This document shows, piece by piece, positions 31,193 through 33,121 of a stretch of DNA of 33,121 bases. The translations under genes and the position numbers were made by a program. Position 1 is the first letter of the stretch; the number at the start of each line of letters is the position of its first letter. The DNA is from Acidimicrobiaceae bacterium (GTDB lineage Bacteria; Actinomycetota; Acidimicrobiia; Acidimicrobiales; RAAP-2): positions 47,434 to 80,554 of the forward strand of contig PKWY01000029.1 in NCBI GenBank assembly GCA_003132205.1. Direction: 5' to 3'. A model generated the notes under the pieces. The model was not told where the DNA came from. It made no database searches and worked only from the letters and a program-made list of their open reading frames with translations.

Positions 31193-32701
31193 ATGATGTC
31201 ATCATCAAGTAGCGCGAAACCGGGGGGCGACGGAGTGGAAACCCTGCGGGCCGGAATTGAGTACGGCGAACTACGCAGAAACTCTTTGGGGCTCCCGAGC
31301 GCCCTCGCAATGTCAATGGCGTTTCTTTGCCCCACCATAAACGTCATCTTCATTGCTCCACTTATTGCGAAAGAAGCCGGCATTGCCGCACCGCTCGCCA
31401 TGCTCCTCGGGACGCTCGGAATAGGGCTAATGGCCTTCGCTTTGGCCAATTTTGCGTCGCGGGTCTCATCGGCTGGTTCCTTCTACAGCTTCATAACGCA
31501 TGGTCTGGGGTCTTCCGCTGGCTTCGTCATGGGGTGGCTCTTCTTGTTCGCATACGCGCTCCAGAGTCCGTTGAACACGAATCTTTTCGGGTACTTCGTC
31601 AGTGATTTCATCAAGTCCGAAACAGGGATAAACATTCCGTGGTGGGTATTGATGACCTTCATCGTCGCCGTCGTCGGTGCTCTGGGCTGGTGGTCAATCC
31701 ACGAATCCATGCGGGTGGATTTAGTGTTCGTCGTCGTCGAGCTCACGATCATCGGGATCCTGGTGCTGCTCATCATCTTCAAGGGAGGAGCCCAAGGTCA
31801 GGTTGGAGGGGCTTTCAGTTTCAAAAGCATACCAACCGGCTTTTCGGGATTAGGTCTCGCGTTCATATATGTGGTGTTTGCGTTCTTTGGATTCGAATCG
31901 TCAACCACCGTCGCCGAAGAGGTGCGCAATCCACGTCGCAATATTCCTATCGCACTGATCGGCTCGGTCGTTTTCTCTGGTATCTACATGGCGCTTTGCA
32001 TCTATGGCATTGTCGTCGGTTACGGCCCAAGCCATATCGGCGCACTCTCTAGTTCATCATCACCAATAATTGGTCTCGCGACTCGTTACATCGGGCACTG
32101 GTACGCGACGCTCGTGTCGCTCGCAGCCATATCGGCGTCGATCGCCAACCTTATTGCCATCCACAATGCGAATTTCCGCATCTTCTACGCGATGGGTCGT
32201 GAGCGGCTCATACCTCGAGCGCTAGGCAAGACGCACCCACGCCACCAGACCCCGCATATCGCAATCGTCTCATACTCAATCCTCGCGCTCGGCCTAGGTC
32301 TCCTATTCGGAAGCCTGTGGGGGCCTGTCGCAGCCTTCGGCGACGTAGGGTACTTTTCCTCGCTCGGCATCATGCCCATCTACATCATGGTCTGCGTGGC
32401 TCTAATAGCCTTCATCTGGCGCAAGCGGCGTGCCGAATTTAATTGGCTCGCCCACGGCCTGTGTCCGATACTGGCCATCGCGATCATGGTCTTCGGGCTG
32501 TACACGAGTGTTCACCCGCTGCCCGCGTATCCTGAGAACTTCATGCCATTCTTCGTAATCGGATGGTTCCTGATTGGCTTGGGATGGATGCTCTACTTGC
32601 GTAAGAAGAATCCTCAGAAGTTGGCACTGATTGGACAGGTTGTGTTCAACGACGTTCCACTAAAGACCGTGCAGTCTGAGGAAACGGGAGTGGCGTCATG
32701 A
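31193..32701 (+). CDS. APC-superfamily amino acid/polyamine permease
   Basis: A 502-residue integral membrane protein with about 12 predicted transmembrane helices. The first contains SMAFLCPTINVIFIAPL. A conserved APC segment FFGFESSTTVAEEVRNPRRNIP, split as FFGFESSTTVAEE and VRNPRRNIP, marks helix 6 and the following loop. The N-terminus (about 40 residues) is cytoplasmic, as is the charged C-terminal tail after RKKNP. AGGGGGG lies just before tandem ATGs at 31193 and 31196. It imports an amino acid, amine or related solute by secondary transport. It overlaps uspA-like by 4 bases (ATGA). Candidate promoter and operator upstream tie it to the aldehyde dehydrogenase regulon, so its cargo may feed that pathway. 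Confidence 0.9.
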   Translation: MMSSSSSAKPGGDGVETLRAGIEYGELRRNSLGLPSALAMSMAFLCPTINVIFIAPLIAKEAGIAAPLAMLLGTLGIGLMAFALANFASRVSSAGSFYSFITHGLGSSAGFVMGWLFLFAYALQSPLNTNLFGYFVSDFIKSETGINIPWWVLMTFIVAVVGALGWWSIHESMRVDLVFVVVELTIIGILVLLIIFKGGAQGQVGGAFSFKSIPTGFSGLGLAFIYVVFAFFGFESSTTVAEEVRNPRRNIPIALIGSVVFSGIYMALCIYGIVVGYGPSHIGALSSSSSPIIGLATRYIGHWYATLVSLAAISASIANLIAIHNANFRIFYAMGRERLIPRALGKTHPRHQTPHIAIVSYSILALGLGLLFGSLWGPVAAFGDVGYFSSLGIMPIYIMVCVALIAFIWRKRRAEFNWLAHGLCPILAIAIMVFGLYTSVHPLPAYPENFMPFFVIGWFLIGLGWMLYLRKKNPQKLALIGQVVFNDVPLKTVQSEETGVAS

Positions 32702-33108
32702 ACAAAATCTTCCTTCCCGTCGATCACTTCGAACATTCGCAGCGGGCAATCACAATGGCAGCAGATCTCGCCAAGTCCTCGAATGCAGAAGTCCGTGTCT
32801 TTCATTTCCGAGAGCGGGAGCCTTCGAAGGCCGGCCTGGTGACGTTCGAGACACCGGACGACGCAATCTCCCTCGTGGACCAAACGGTCGACCAGCTGAA
32901 GGCCCTCCAGGTCAACGCATCAGGGGAGACGCGAGTCGGATTAATCGGAGGAATAGCGCGTGCCATCGTGGAAGAAGCTGGCGAGTTCGGGGCTGACCTG
33001 ATCGTCATGGGTTCACGCGATTTGTCAGAATCCGTGGCCATCCTCATTGGAGGCGCCACGTACAAAGTCCTCCACTTGACGAAATGTCCCGTGCTAGTTG
33101 TGCCTTAA
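32698..33108 (+). CDS. Universal stress protein (UspA family)
   Basis: A 136-residue single Usp domain. It starts NKIFLPVDHFEHSQRAI (strand 1 with the Asp that contacts adenine) and ends with the ATP-loop region VMGSRDLSESVAILIGGATYKVLHLTKCPVLVV (seen as GSRDLSE and LIGGATYKVLH), close to the G-2x-G-9x-G-S/T pattern though not perfect. The ATG overlaps the permease stop, so the two are made together. Usp proteins fused to or encoded with transporters often regulate uptake in response to ATP or stress, as TeaD does for the ectoine transporter. A regulatory role for the permease is inferred. Confidence 0.85.
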   Translation: MNKIFLPVDHFEHSQRAITMAADLAKSSNAEVRVFHFREREPSKAGLVTFETPDDAISLVDQTVDQLKALQVNASGETRVGLIGGIARAIVEEAGEFGADLIVMGSRDLSESVAILIGGATYKVLHLTKCPVLVVP

Positions 33109-33121
33109 CCTGGACTATCGC

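Overview
The window looks like a chromosomal segment of a free-living, moderately high-GC actinobacterium. The reasons are the many GTG starts, an F420-type luciferase-like oxidoreductase, a FadD3-like acyl-CoA ligase, a paired acyl-CoA dehydrogenase operon of actinobacterial steroid-catabolism style, and a soluble-type formate dehydrogenase remnant. Class-level placement (for example Acidimicrobiia) is a guess. There are no rRNA genes, no intact tRNA and no CRISPR array.

Region 1 (1-800) is insertion-sequence debris: the end of an IS3-family integrase abutting an N-terminally truncated IS110 transposase. Region 2 (801-10806) is an acyl-CoA catabolic locus. It holds two crotonase-fold proteins that lack the usual catalytic glutamates, two paralogous NTF2/SnoaL-like proteins, a luciferase-like oxidoreductase, an overlapping pair of acyl-CoA dehydrogenase subunits, and a FadD3-like acyl-CoA synthetase divergent from an aldo-keto reductase. 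It looks built for activating and shortening an alicyclic or polycyclic (steroid- or terpenoid-like) acid; the substrate is inferred.

Region 3 (10807-17440) is a scar zone. It contains a 25-bp direct repeat, a 3' half of a tRNA-Lys gene (the usual footprint of an integration site), a formate dehydrogenase alpha/delta remnant butted against a truncated type I restriction subunit (hsdR), an apparently intact signalling/exonuclease pair (cNMP-CBS-DUF294 protein plus DnaQ-like exonuclease), IS630 fragments in both orientations, and a frameshifted secreted-protein remnant.

Region 4 (17518-33108) is an amino-acid/aldehyde metabolism locus. A minus-strand operon reads: 51-aa ORF, SDR, ROK regulator, aldehyde dehydrogenase, broken D-threonine-aldolase-like gene, threonine-synthase-like enzyme. 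Divergent from it is an ornithine-cyclodeaminase-family reductase, followed by a tightly overlapping trio (COG3375-type GNAT, N-succinylamino acid racemase-like enolase-superfamily enzyme, M20 hydrolase). The trio matches the known route that converts D- to L-amino acids irreversibly via N-succinyl intermediates. Then come a second aldehyde dehydrogenase, a second ROK regulator with a decayed SDR partner, and an APC permease overlapping a universal stress protein gene.

The most interesting regulatory signal is a shared palindrome of the form TTCTCT-N3-AGAGAA. It lies just downstream of recognisable promoters of the second aldehyde dehydrogenase and of the permease, with a third copy in the same permease/SDR intergenic region. 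It is a candidate operator tying transport, aldehyde oxidation and probably the adjacent ROK regulator into one regulon. The duplicated SDR-ROK-ALDH set, with one SDR copy dying, suggests duplication and divergence of a regulated catabolic module.
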